From: Lachnospiraceae bacterium UBA7196
GTDB lineage: Bacteria; Bacillota; Clostridia; Lachnospirales; Lachnospiraceae
Direction: 5' to 3'
Length of the DNA: 59,744 nucleotides
NCBI GenBank assembly: GCA_002490835.1
Contig: DKUU01000024.1
Span: 1-59,744 of the forward strand
A model generated the notes under the pieces. It did no database searches. It saw only the letters and a program-made list of their open reading frames with translations, and was not told where the DNA came from. This document shows, piece by piece, positions 1-7,723 of the stretch. Made by a program: the position numbers and the translations under genes. Within the stretch, counting starts at the first letter, position 1; every line of letters begins with the position of its first letter.

Positions 1-48
1 GAAATTTGCGTATTTTCCCGTCTTGTTCTTCGTCTTTGCCTTAGTCAT
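1..48 (-). CDS. Partial gene start, probably the partner sugar ABC permease
   Basis: Only the first 16 codons lie in the window (MTKAKTKNKTGKYANF). The ATG overlaps the end of the preceding permease gene through an 8-nt ATGACTAA overlap, and a GGGAG ribosome-binding site lies 9 nt upstream, so translation is probably coupled. MalF-type permease genes are usually followed by a MalG-type permease, and the basic, lysine-rich start fits one. That product is inferred from position, because no domain is visible. Confidence 0.5.
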   Translation of the reverse strand, partial: MTKAKTKNKTGKYANF

Positions 49-952
49 AGTAGTATACTCCCTTCGAGATAATGAACGAACTGACTCCTACGATGGCCAT
101 GACGAGCACGAAATATGCCCAGGACATAGCGGACGCAAGCCCATAATTCAGGTTTACGTTCATCAGATTAGTGATCTTTTCAATGATCTTATTGTCCGAT
201 CTCATACAGAAATCCACCACCGTATAGATCCAATTTACCAAAAACAGGGAACTTACCATCGGGAATGTAATCTTCCAAAGACTCTCCCACTTGGTACAAC
301 CCTCGATATCCGCCGCCTCATACATACTGGTGGAAATCGTCTGCAGACCAGAGAGAAAAATGATAATCTGGATACCCGACGAAATTGCCACATTGTAGAT
401 GTTATCCATGACCTCAAACAACTTCTCGAATGCCCGCACACCGACGCCCGCCGTCCGCAGAATCTCCTGAATCGCATCGGTGATACCTGTAGTACCCCCG
501 GCATTTACCTCCACGGTCTGTGCTACAGCCGCCATCAAGGCATTCTCCGAATCCAGTTTCAGCATCACGCCGGAAGCAAGGATCACGGGCAGAAAGAACA
601 CGGAACGCACAAGCGCCCTGCCCTTGAATTTTCCATTGAGAACCAGCGCCACAAAGAAACTGAATACCATGATGGCCAGAGAATTAACCGCCATTCTGGA
701 AAGCTCTTCTGTCAAAAGCCTCACATATTCGGCATCCACACGGAAGGCATAATTGTAATTAAATATCCCCCTCCACACGGGATTAAAGGTGCCGGCTCCC
801 AGCTGGACATCGCAAAAACTCATATACAGAGACTGCACCAGCGGTTTCACCATGAAGACCAGAAAACCCAGTATGAACGGCGATACAAACAGATACCCTG
901 CGATGGCTTTCCGTTTCTGAAGACCTGCTAACTTATTTTTCTGACTTTTCAT
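41..952 (-). CDS. Sugar ABC transporter permease, MalF/UgpA type
   Basis: Integral membrane half of a carbohydrate ABC importer. An N-terminal hydrophobic segment (ending FVSPFILGFLVFM) is followed by further membrane spans and the EAA loop that contacts the ATPase (EAADIEGCTKWESLWKITFP). The segment between spans 2 and 3 is longer than usual (about residues 120-175). I chose the second ATG because AAAGGA is 8 nt upstream of it and only 2 nt upstream of the first (958). It is the seventh gene of the operon that begins at 10701. No ATPase gene is in the window, so a shared MsmK-type ATPase elsewhere is inferred. Confidence 0.88.
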   Translation of the reverse strand: MKSQKNKLAGLQKRKAIAGYLFVSPFILGFLVFMVKPLVQSLYMSFCDVQLGAGTFNPVWRGIFNYNYAFRVDAEYVRLLTEELSRMAVNSLAIMVFSFFVALVLNGKFKGRALVRSVFFLPVILASGVMLKLDSENALMAAVAQTVEVNAGGTTGITDAIQEILRTAGVGVRAFEKLFEVMDNIYNVAISSGIQIIIFLSGLQTISTSMYEAADIEGCTKWESLWKITFPMVSSLFLVNWIYTVVDFCMRSDNKIIEKITNLMNVNLNYGLASAMSWAYFVLVMAIVGVSSFIISKGVYYYD

Positions 953-1026
953 AACCATTATCCTTTCTGATAATTTATTCTGACAAAGTCCTTCGGGAAG
1001 CGCCGTCGCGCACCCGCAAGAGGATA

Positions 1027-3630
1027 CTATCTGACTACCTTATAATCCCTTGCCGGAATCTCCACGCCATCCGGAGTCACCGCATCGGTATAGCTATAAT
1101 TTACATAGACCTTTGTGCCGTCCTCATAAACGGTACAGGACAAGTTCTCCGCAAGCTTTTCGTGATCTGTCATTTGCTGATTAAACACATGACCCAGCTC
1201 ACTGTTATATCTGTTATACGTCTCCATCATTCTGTCATGAACCGCATCGAAATCAGAAGCGTAATACTCGGTATAGAGTGTTTTTTGCAGGGCGAAGGCC
1301 GTCTCGCGCATCAGGGAGAAGGAAAGTCCCGCCCCGTACTCCGCAGATTCCAATAACTGCTGCTGTTCGTTCCCGCATACATTCAGGGGGGAACCCGTGT
1401 AATTCACAAACCCATGAACCGCCAGCTGATAAAAAGGAATCTCCGCATCCAAAATGGTGTATCCGCTGCCCGCCAGATCCATTTCGGTCACCATATCCGC
1501 ATAGGGAACGGCGTAATCGTTACCCATATTAATCAAATTTTTCTGACCGCCCTCTCCGATCCGCTTCAGGCTTTCCGCCTGAGATTCCATGGCGCTTTGT
1601 CTGCTCACCATATCCTTTATATAATAATCGGAGGACAAATCCTTACCCGTATCCCGGAAAGCTACATTTGCACCGTACTTCGACGCTGCCGCCGCCAATA
1701 TCTCGGTATTCTTTTGAATAAGATCCGGATGCAGCAGATAATAGCTGTCCGTGTGTTCTCTTGCGTTATAGGTCACCGGATTGTAAATGAACAGTTCCGC
1801 TCTCTCCTTGGAGATAAAGCGCGCAGCATCCGTAAAGGAGAAGAAACCGTCAAGCAGATCGCTGTCATATTCGTAATGCGTCACACCCTCAAGGTAAAGA
1901 TCCACGCCCAATTCCTTTGCCGTACTGCCTAAGGATTCTAAATCCTTTTTGCTTCCGAGCGTGCTTATGGTCTTTGCCTTTCTTAATATCTTCTGGTTCA
2001 CGCCGCCATTGCACCATCCCGTCAGCTTCGCGGAAATGTTGCTCATTCCCTCTTCCGAAAGCTGCCTGAGCATATCTTCCGCCTCACTGTATTTGGTCAG
2101 CCGCAAAGGACGGGAAACCGGCACACCCAAGACCTGCCTTACCTTATCCACTGCACCCACGATCTCCAGCGCAACCGGCGTCGTGGTATCGTCATTTTGT
2201 TTAAAATAACCATTGTATTTATTCTGTAAATAACCCTGATAGGTCTTTGCCATATCCACGTAATCGTTGCTGTTTACGAAGCAATAACGCTGGGTCAGCG
2301 TCTCATGGGGCAATGTCTCCAGAAACTTATAGGTATTTTGGCTGCCAATGTCACCCACCTCAAAGAGTTCTCTGGGGCTGATGCTGTAAACCGCGTTCAC
2401 ATAGTTATAGCTGCCGTCGTGTCCGGCAATGTCCGCCTGTACGGAAGCATAAGGCACGCCCTCCTCCAGAATACAGATAAAGGAATCGTCGCCGTTTGCA
2501 ATACCGAACGCATTGAAGTATGCCCTTGTATCATGTACCACGGCATCTCTCGATAATGCCATATCCCAGCCGTACATATTTGCATAATAAGCTGCCTGAG
2601 ACTGTTTGTTGTTATTAAAATTGATCAACGCGCCGCCGCCCTCAGGCACCAGCATATACCCTTCGTCCTCAGGGCCGCCCGCTCCGAAATAAGGAAGCAT
2701 CACCATCGTATAAATGGGTGCGCTCTTTTTATATTCCATATCATCCAAGGGCATTTCCACTACCAGATCGCCGCCGTCCAGACGATAGGTCATACTTACG
2801 TTGAACACCAGTTTGTCACTGGTCTTTAATTTATTGTTCAGCGCCTTATCCGCTTCCAGATCTTCCGCCGTGTATCCCGCGTCTGCAAAAATCTGCTCCA
2901 GCTTAATGGTCGACGCACCCGAAACCGTCGTCTCTCTCAGCACATAAATCGGCTCTGTCTCCAGAATCGGATAATTTGCCACCAGTTCTTCTTTATTATC
3001 ATCCTTGCCCAAATCATTGATATCGTACTTTTTGTAATAGCGGCGAATGAAGCTGGCATCTTTCTTGCCGGCTATATCGAACCACTCCTTCATCTTTGCC
3101 TCGGTAGTGACAGGCGGAATCGTATACTCCCTTTCCGCCTCACCGATGGAATAATTAATCTTGATATAATCGCTGCCCTGTTCGATTTCATAGAGCTTAT
3201 TATCGATGCCGTAGCTGAAATTATCAAAGGTGGTCTGCAATCCCGTTGCCTGACTGAATGTCAAAAGCAGGGTGGACTGGAGCCTTCCCTTATAGGATGC
3301 GACAGCCAGCGGATCATTGGCTGCCTCAGGCGGATTGGAATACCAGATCTTGCCCGTGTCCTTCACCTCCAGCGTAAACTGTGTGGTAAGCGGATCCATG
3401 GTCATCTTCAGCTTGTCATTCTCTACCACGATCGGGTCTTCCGTCCCGCTGTAGCTGTTTAATTCCACCACAGGCTCCTGCTCCGTGGCGCTCTGGAAAT
3501 AAAAGATGACCACGATCGCCGCCGCAATAACAGCCGTTATGATAACAGGCGCCGCCAAACTTTTTAACTGTCTGACCACTGCCTCCTTAAATTCCCGTTG
3601 TCTCACTGATTTTTCTTTCTTCATGACCAT
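1027..3630 (-). CDS. DUF5696 family membrane-anchored protein
   Basis: A large protein of about 867 aa with a basic N-terminus, one membrane span (about residues 25-45) and a very long extracellular region. The second half contains blocks such as GVDLYLEGVTHYEYDSD and FVNYTGSPLN, which I associate with DUF5696. This family is often found beside sugar ABC transporters and probably has a glycoside-hydrolase-like barrel. Activity and substrate are unknown. Three ATGs are possible (3636, 3630, 3624), and AAAAGG sits 6 nt before 3630. It lies 43 nt after the YIP1-like gene in the same operon and probably acts at the cell surface with the transporter. Confidence 0.75.
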   Translation of the reverse strand: MVMKKEKSVRQREFKEAVVRQLKSLAAPVIITAVIAAAIVVIFYFQSATEQEPVVELNSYSGTEDPIVVENDKLKMTMDPLTTQFTLEVKDTGKIWYSNPPEAANDPLAVASYKGRLQSTLLLTFSQATGLQTTFDNFSYGIDNKLYEIEQGSDYIKINYSIGEAEREYTIPPVTTEAKMKEWFDIAGKKDASFIRRYYKKYDINDLGKDDNKEELVANYPILETEPIYVLRETTVSGASTIKLEQIFADAGYTAEDLEADKALNNKLKTSDKLVFNVSMTYRLDGGDLVVEMPLDDMEYKKSAPIYTMVMLPYFGAGGPEDEGYMLVPEGGGALINFNNNKQSQAAYYANMYGWDMALSRDAVVHDTRAYFNAFGIANGDDSFICILEEGVPYASVQADIAGHDGSYNYVNAVYSISPRELFEVGDIGSQNTYKFLETLPHETLTQRYCFVNSNDYVDMAKTYQGYLQNKYNGYFKQNDDTTTPVALEIVGAVDKVRQVLGVPVSRPLRLTKYSEAEDMLRQLSEEGMSNISAKLTGWCNGGVNQKILRKAKTISTLGSKKDLESLGSTAKELGVDLYLEGVTHYEYDSDLLDGFFSFTDAARFISKERAELFIYNPVTYNAREHTDSYYLLHPDLIQKNTEILAAAASKYGANVAFRDTGKDLSSDYYIKDMVSRQSAMESQAESLKRIGEGGQKNLINMGNDYAVPYADMVTEMDLAGSGYTILDAEIPFYQLAVHGFVNYTGSPLNVCGNEQQQLLESAEYGAGLSFSLMRETAFALQKTLYTEYYASDFDAVHDRMMETYNRYNSELGHVFNQQMTDHEKLAENLSCTVYEDGTKVYVNYSYTDAVTPDGVEIPARDYKVVR

Positions 3631-3679
3631 TCCCATCCTTTTCGTCCCGGCAAATAGTTATTTTTATTTTGCTGCACCG

Positions 3680-4336
3680 TCATAATCGGAACATGACCTC
3701 TTTCGCCAGAGAGATAAAATACGCCACGCCCTGCGCGATCATACCGAAGAATAACAGCAGGATAAATACGATCACCATCATGGCAAACAGACTCGCCACC
3801 ATAAACAGCATGTTCTTACCTGCGCCAAATTCGTGAATCTGTCCCATAGCCGCAATCATCAAAAGCGCCGCCCATAACAGCGAAAGCGCGCTGATCACCA
3901 TATAAAACTCCTGCTCATCCACGGTGACAAAATTACTGAAAACCATAAGCGGGAACTGCACCAGCGGATACGGCGTCAAGGCGTAACAGCTTGCCATATA
4001 TACCTGCCCCAGCCGCCCTTTGCCGTCAAACAAAGTCGTAAGCCCCCAGTTGCCGATCACAAACATTGCGAGCGGAAACGCGACGCTGGCGACGTACAGG
4101 AAGATATTGATCCCCTCCCAATAAACCGTCAGGAAGATAAAACTGGTATAACGCAGCTTCATGACCCTGATGAGCAGCGTCAAAAACAGAATCGTATTGG
4201 CCGCCGCATAAGTTCCCCTTCTCTCATGGGTCAGATCCCAGAAGCCATCCAAAGGATGCGTCGTGCAATACAGCGCAAATTTCAGACTCCTTATATATTC
4301 CTGATAGGTTTCTTTCTTTTTTAAAGCAGCAATCAT
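3680..4336 (-). CDS. YIP1-like multispanning membrane protein
   Basis: 218 aa. A cytoplasmic N-terminus with KTYQEYIRSLKFALYCTTHP-like sequence is followed by about five hydrophobic segments, which fits the Yip1 domain superfamily of bacterial membrane proteins. Such proteins are regularly found next to DUF5696 and sugar permeases, but their role is unknown. The start codon overlaps the stop of the upstream NHL gene by 4 nt, and GGAGG lies 5 nt before the ATG inside that gene, so the two are translationally coupled. Confidence 0.7.
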   Translation of the reverse strand: MIAALKKKETYQEYIRSLKFALYCTTHPLDGFWDLTHERRGTYAAANTILFLTLLIRVMKLRYTSFIFLTVYWEGINIFLYVASVAFPLAMFVIGNWGLTTLFDGKGRLGQVYMASCYALTPYPLVQFPLMVFSNFVTVDEQEFYMVISALSLLWAALLMIAAMGQIHEFGAGKNMLFMVASLFAMMVIVFILLLFFGMIAQGVAYFISLAKEVMFRL

Positions 4337-5856
4337 AACGACCTCCCCGTCATCCGGTTTTCAAAGATATCCGCAGTATCGATTTCGTACTTGACTCTCC
4401 TGATCTTGCCGATGCCCATTGGGATCAGAAATATCGCCAGAATCACTATGACAAGTATGACTATATGATCTTCCACCCACACTTTTCGGTACTGTTTATA
4501 CGCCTTGGAATAGTTTTCTCTGTCGTACTTTAATTCAAAATACTCCATTGCATCCTTATACTGCTTTTGGCGAAGCAGGGAACGTCCGATGCCAATATAT
4601 GCCAGATCATAATTGCCGTCCATCTCCATGACCTTGTTCCAACTCTCGCCGGAAACCACATAATTTCCCTCGTCAAACTCCTCGATGGCGCTGTAGACCA
4701 GCTCGCCGAACTCCGTAGGGGTAAACAGCGTGATGCTGCAATCCAGCGCATCCAGCACAAACAGATCGTGACCCATATGCTCAATGGCTGCCGGCTGTCT
4801 GAAATAGCCGTCCATATTGCCGTTGCCGCCGAAACAGAACACGGTCTTACCCTGATCGTCATAGCCGAAGAGACGACCGCGGTTTTTATCCAGACATACA
4901 TAGATGTCATTTTCAAAAACAGTTACATCCGTAAAATAGGAAGGGCCTTCGTAACCGCCGCCTTCGCCCCAATACAGGTCGCCGTAAACGGGATACTCGC
5001 CGTTTTCCACCAGAATATCATTACCCATGAGGTTGAGCTTACGGATGGCGTCCGCTGCACCGGTATCCAGCGCATCTTCATCCTGACCGCCGGCACAGGC
5101 GTAAATGAAGCCTTCATGATCGATATAAATATTGTCATACGCGGTAGGGACAAAGGACGTCATACGCTGCCTCTGCTCCTGCGTCGCTAATTTCTTCCAG
5201 ACAAAATCAATAAAGTCAAAGGTAACCGGGGTCGCGCCCACGAAGCCCGAAAACGTCCCGTCCGCTTCATATTTACAAAGACCCTGATTGATGCTCGTCG
5301 CGATACAGTACACGCGCCCCGCCGTATCAATGACGATCTTGGAGGGCTGGAAAATACTGTCGGCGCTGACATTGGAATCCACCGGCAGATTAAACTGCAT
5401 AAGGTAATTCAGATCGCTGTCAACCTTTACGATTCTGGCGTTGCCATTATCACTGATGAAGATATCGCCTTCCTCCGATACGGCAATGTCGGTGGGTCCG
5501 GCTAAAGCCGTGACATCCGTATCGCCCTTTATGCTGTCAAAAATACGCGCCACCGTAAACGTTTCCGTACCGGTGCGCTCCAGCTGCACGATGCGGTTAT
5601 TGCCGGTATCGCATATGTAGAGCATATTGCCCTTCACGAACAGGCCCTGCGGATTCTTAAAGTTCACGTCCATACCAAAAGATGACGCCGTATAGACATT
5701 CGTTACCGTATAAGCGTCCGGCGAATCCTGTACATCGCCCCAATAATCGTAATTATAGGTATAACTTCTCTCCGCCGCCATAACACCCATTGAGGACGTT
5801 GCAAATATCACTGCCCCAAACGCAAAAGCGCCGATTGATTTGATTATCTTCTTCAT
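4333..5856 (-). CDS. Exported NHL-repeat protein with TPR-like tail and C-terminal anchor
   Basis: About 507 aa. It has a signal peptide (MKKIIKSIGAFAFGAVIFA, cleavage likely after VMAA). Repeated beta-propeller units carry the NHL pattern (PQGLFVKGNMLYICDTGNNR, then PTDIAVSEEGDIFISDNGNAR and others). A TPR-like helical segment (YDLAYIGIGRSLLRQKQYKD) comes next, and a membrane span lies near the C-terminus with a short cytoplasmic tail. I chose the ATG at 5856 over 5868 because GAGG lies 6 nt before it. NHL propellers bind proteins or glycans. In this operon it may be a surface scaffold or receptor for the transporter, which is inference. Confidence 0.8.
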   Translation of the reverse strand: MKKIIKSIGAFAFGAVIFATSSMGVMAAERSYTYNYDYWGDVQDSPDAYTVTNVYTASSFGMDVNFKNPQGLFVKGNMLYICDTGNNRIVQLERTGTETFTVARIFDSIKGDTDVTALAGPTDIAVSEEGDIFISDNGNARIVKVDSDLNYLMQFNLPVDSNVSADSIFQPSKIVIDTAGRVYCIATSINQGLCKYEADGTFSGFVGATPVTFDFIDFVWKKLATQEQRQRMTSFVPTAYDNIYIDHEGFIYACAGGQDEDALDTGAADAIRKLNLMGNDILVENGEYPVYGDLYWGEGGGYEGPSYFTDVTVFENDIYVCLDKNRGRLFGYDDQGKTVFCFGGNGNMDGYFRQPAAIEHMGHDLFVLDALDCSITLFTPTEFGELVYSAIEEFDEGNYVVSGESWNKVMEMDGNYDLAYIGIGRSLLRQKQYKDAMEYFELKYDRENYSKAYKQYRKVWVEDHIVILVIVILAIFLIPMGIGKIRRVKYEIDTADIFENRMTGRSL

Positions 5857-5874
5857 ACGCCACCTCATTTACTG

Positions 5875-6783
5875 TTAATCTTTCAAGCCGGAGCTTGCCA
5901 TTGTCTCTAAGATCTGGCTCTCAGAGAAGATAAAGATTGCAATGGGAACGATCATCAACACGACCAGAACCGCCGCGCCCTGTCCCGTTCTTGCGATACC
6001 GCCGCTCTGAATCTGCTGCATAGCATACACGAGCGTTTTCTTTTGCTCGGAATAGATAAAGGTAGCGGCCTTATTGTTCCACAACCCCTGCACGGAGAAG
6101 ATGATGAGCGTCATCCATGCAGGCTTTACATTCGGCATGACGATGCCTGAAAACACACGCCACTCGCTGGCACCGTCAATCTTCGCAGCCTCAATCAGCG
6201 ACGTCGGCAGGCCTTCCATAAACTGCTTCATCAAGAACAAGCCCATCGGCGATGCAAATGCCGGAATGATGATAGACCAATAGGTATCGATCCAGCCCAG
6301 CTTATTTAAAATCAGGTAGTTCGGTATCTGCGTCACATAGCCGGTAAACATCATTGCCACGGTAACCAGCTTAAAGAACGTCTGGTTGCCCGGAAAATCA
6401 TATTTCGCCAGCACAAAGGCTCCCATGGATGCCACGATCAGATGTCCGAAGGTACCGACAAACGTGATAAATACCGTGTTGAACAGATATCTCGAAAAGG
6501 TGACCCATGATTTTCCCATCGTCACAAATAAATCGGAGAAGTTATCAAACGTCGGGTTCTGCGCCAAAATCTTCGGCGGGAACTTAAACAATTCATCCAA
6601 AGGCTTTAATGCACTGCTCACCGCATAAATCAGCGGGAATGCCATGACCACCGCCACCAGCAGTAAAAACAGATACAGGAAAAGATCGCCTATGATAGAG
6701 CGGTTGGGTTTCCTTCTCTTGATCAGCTTTTTGCGGTAAACCGGTTCCATATTCTCTTGCTTCTTCTTGCTCTTTTTGCTCAT
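5875..6783 (-). CDS. Carbohydrate ABC transporter permease, MalG type
   Basis: 302 aa. A basic N-terminus precedes the first span, followed by the usual MalG-type six spans and the EAA motif (EAAKIDGASEWRVFSGIVMP) that docks on the ATPase. It pairs with the MalF-type gene immediately upstream (1-nt gap) and lies 18 nt before the NHL gene. Substrate cannot be read from the sequence. Homologues nearest in style are LplC/YtcP transporters for complex or modified oligosaccharides. Confidence 0.92.
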   Translation of the reverse strand: MSKKSKKKQENMEPVYRKKLIKRRKPNRSIIGDLFLYLFLLLVAVVMAFPLIYAVSSALKPLDELFKFPPKILAQNPTFDNFSDLFVTMGKSWVTFSRYLFNTVFITFVGTFGHLIVASMGAFVLAKYDFPGNQTFFKLVTVAMMFTGYVTQIPNYLILNKLGWIDTYWSIIIPAFASPMGLFLMKQFMEGLPTSLIEAAKIDGASEWRVFSGIVMPNVKPAWMTLIIFSVQGLWNNKAATFIYSEQKKTLVYAMQQIQSGGIARTGQGAAVLVVLMIVPIAIFIFSESQILETMASSGLKD

Positions 6784-6784
6784 A

Positions 6785-7723
6785 TCAGGTTCCCACCCTC
6801 CTCAACAGACTTTGAATTGCTTTGTTGCAAAGTATCATCATCAGGAACAGGATGGTCGCAATGGCACATGCGTAACCCATCTCAAACCTAGTGAAGCCGT
6901 AGTCAAACAGATGCGTTACTATCGTACGCGCCGCATAATCCGTACTGGGATATCCGCACAGCGCCATGGTAACGTCACAGACACCGAATGCCTGCGTGAT
7001 CGACATGACCGCGCCGAACATCAGCATGGGGCGCATATTGGGAAGGGTTATGTACCACAACTCCTGCCAGCGGTTCTTCACACCGTCCATGTATCCCGCC
7101 TCAAACTGCGATCTGTCCACACCCTGCAGGCCTGCCACAAAGGAGAGGAAGCCCGTGCCCAGACTCATCCATAAAATAACGAGCATACAGATCGGCAGCA
7201 TATAGTCCGGATTAATAAACCACAGCACCGGCGTATCAATAATACCGATATTCATCAAAAAAGCGTTTACATATCCGTAAGCGTCTCCTCTAAAGAACAC
7301 GGAGAAGATTACGTAACAGTTACCCGCGATCGACGGTGCATAGAACACGACCACCGCCACGCTTCGCACCCATCTGGGCAGCTCGTTGATCAGCCACGCA
7401 AACAGGAAAGACATGATATACCCCAGAGGCCCTGTGATGATGGCTATCATCAGGGTATTCTTTAAACCGATGAGGAAGATATCATCGTCCAGAATCAGAC
7501 TGATATAATTCTGCAGTCCGATAAACCGCGGTTTTTCCAAGATATTGTAATAGGTAAACCCATAAAAGATGGAGATTACCACGGGCGCCACAAAGAACAG
7601 TGTAAACAGCAGCGCATAGGGCAGTAAAAACAGATAACACATCTTACTTCGCTTTGCCTTTTTCCACGCGACCTCCATATTGTGTCTGCGCAGAACAAAA
7701 TACCGTCTGATATACTTTCCCAT
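6785..7723 (-). CDS. Sugar ABC transporter permease, MalF/LplB type
   Basis: 312 aa. A basic N-terminus (MGKYIRRYFVLRRHN) is followed by about six spans and an EAA-loop variant (FEAGYMDGVKNRWQELWYIT), in which the usual EAA is replaced by EAG. The ATG at 7723 overlaps the stop of the solute-binding gene in TGATG; a GTG one codon earlier is possible. It forms a permease pair with the next gene. Confidence 0.92.
   Translation of the reverse strand: MGKYIRRYFVLRRHNMEVAWKKAKRSKMCYLFLLPYALLFTLFFVAPVVISIFYGFTYYNILEKPRFIGLQNYISLILDDDIFLIGLKNTLMIAIITGPLGYIMSFLFAWLINELPRWVRSVAVVVFYAPSIAGNCYVIFSVFFRGDAYGYVNAFLMNIGIIDTPVLWFINPDYMLPICMLVILWMSLGTGFLSFVAGLQGVDRSQFEAGYMDGVKNRWQELWYITLPNMRPMLMFGAVMSITQAFGVCDVTMALCGYPSTDYAARTIVTHLFDYGFTRFEMGYACAIATILFLMMILCNKAIQSLLRRVGT

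Noticed and set aside
23..931. 302-aa plus-strand frame opposite the first permease
   Set aside because: Antisense shadow: His/Arg-rich composition with no domain, while the minus-strand frame has a clear EAA loop and membrane spans.
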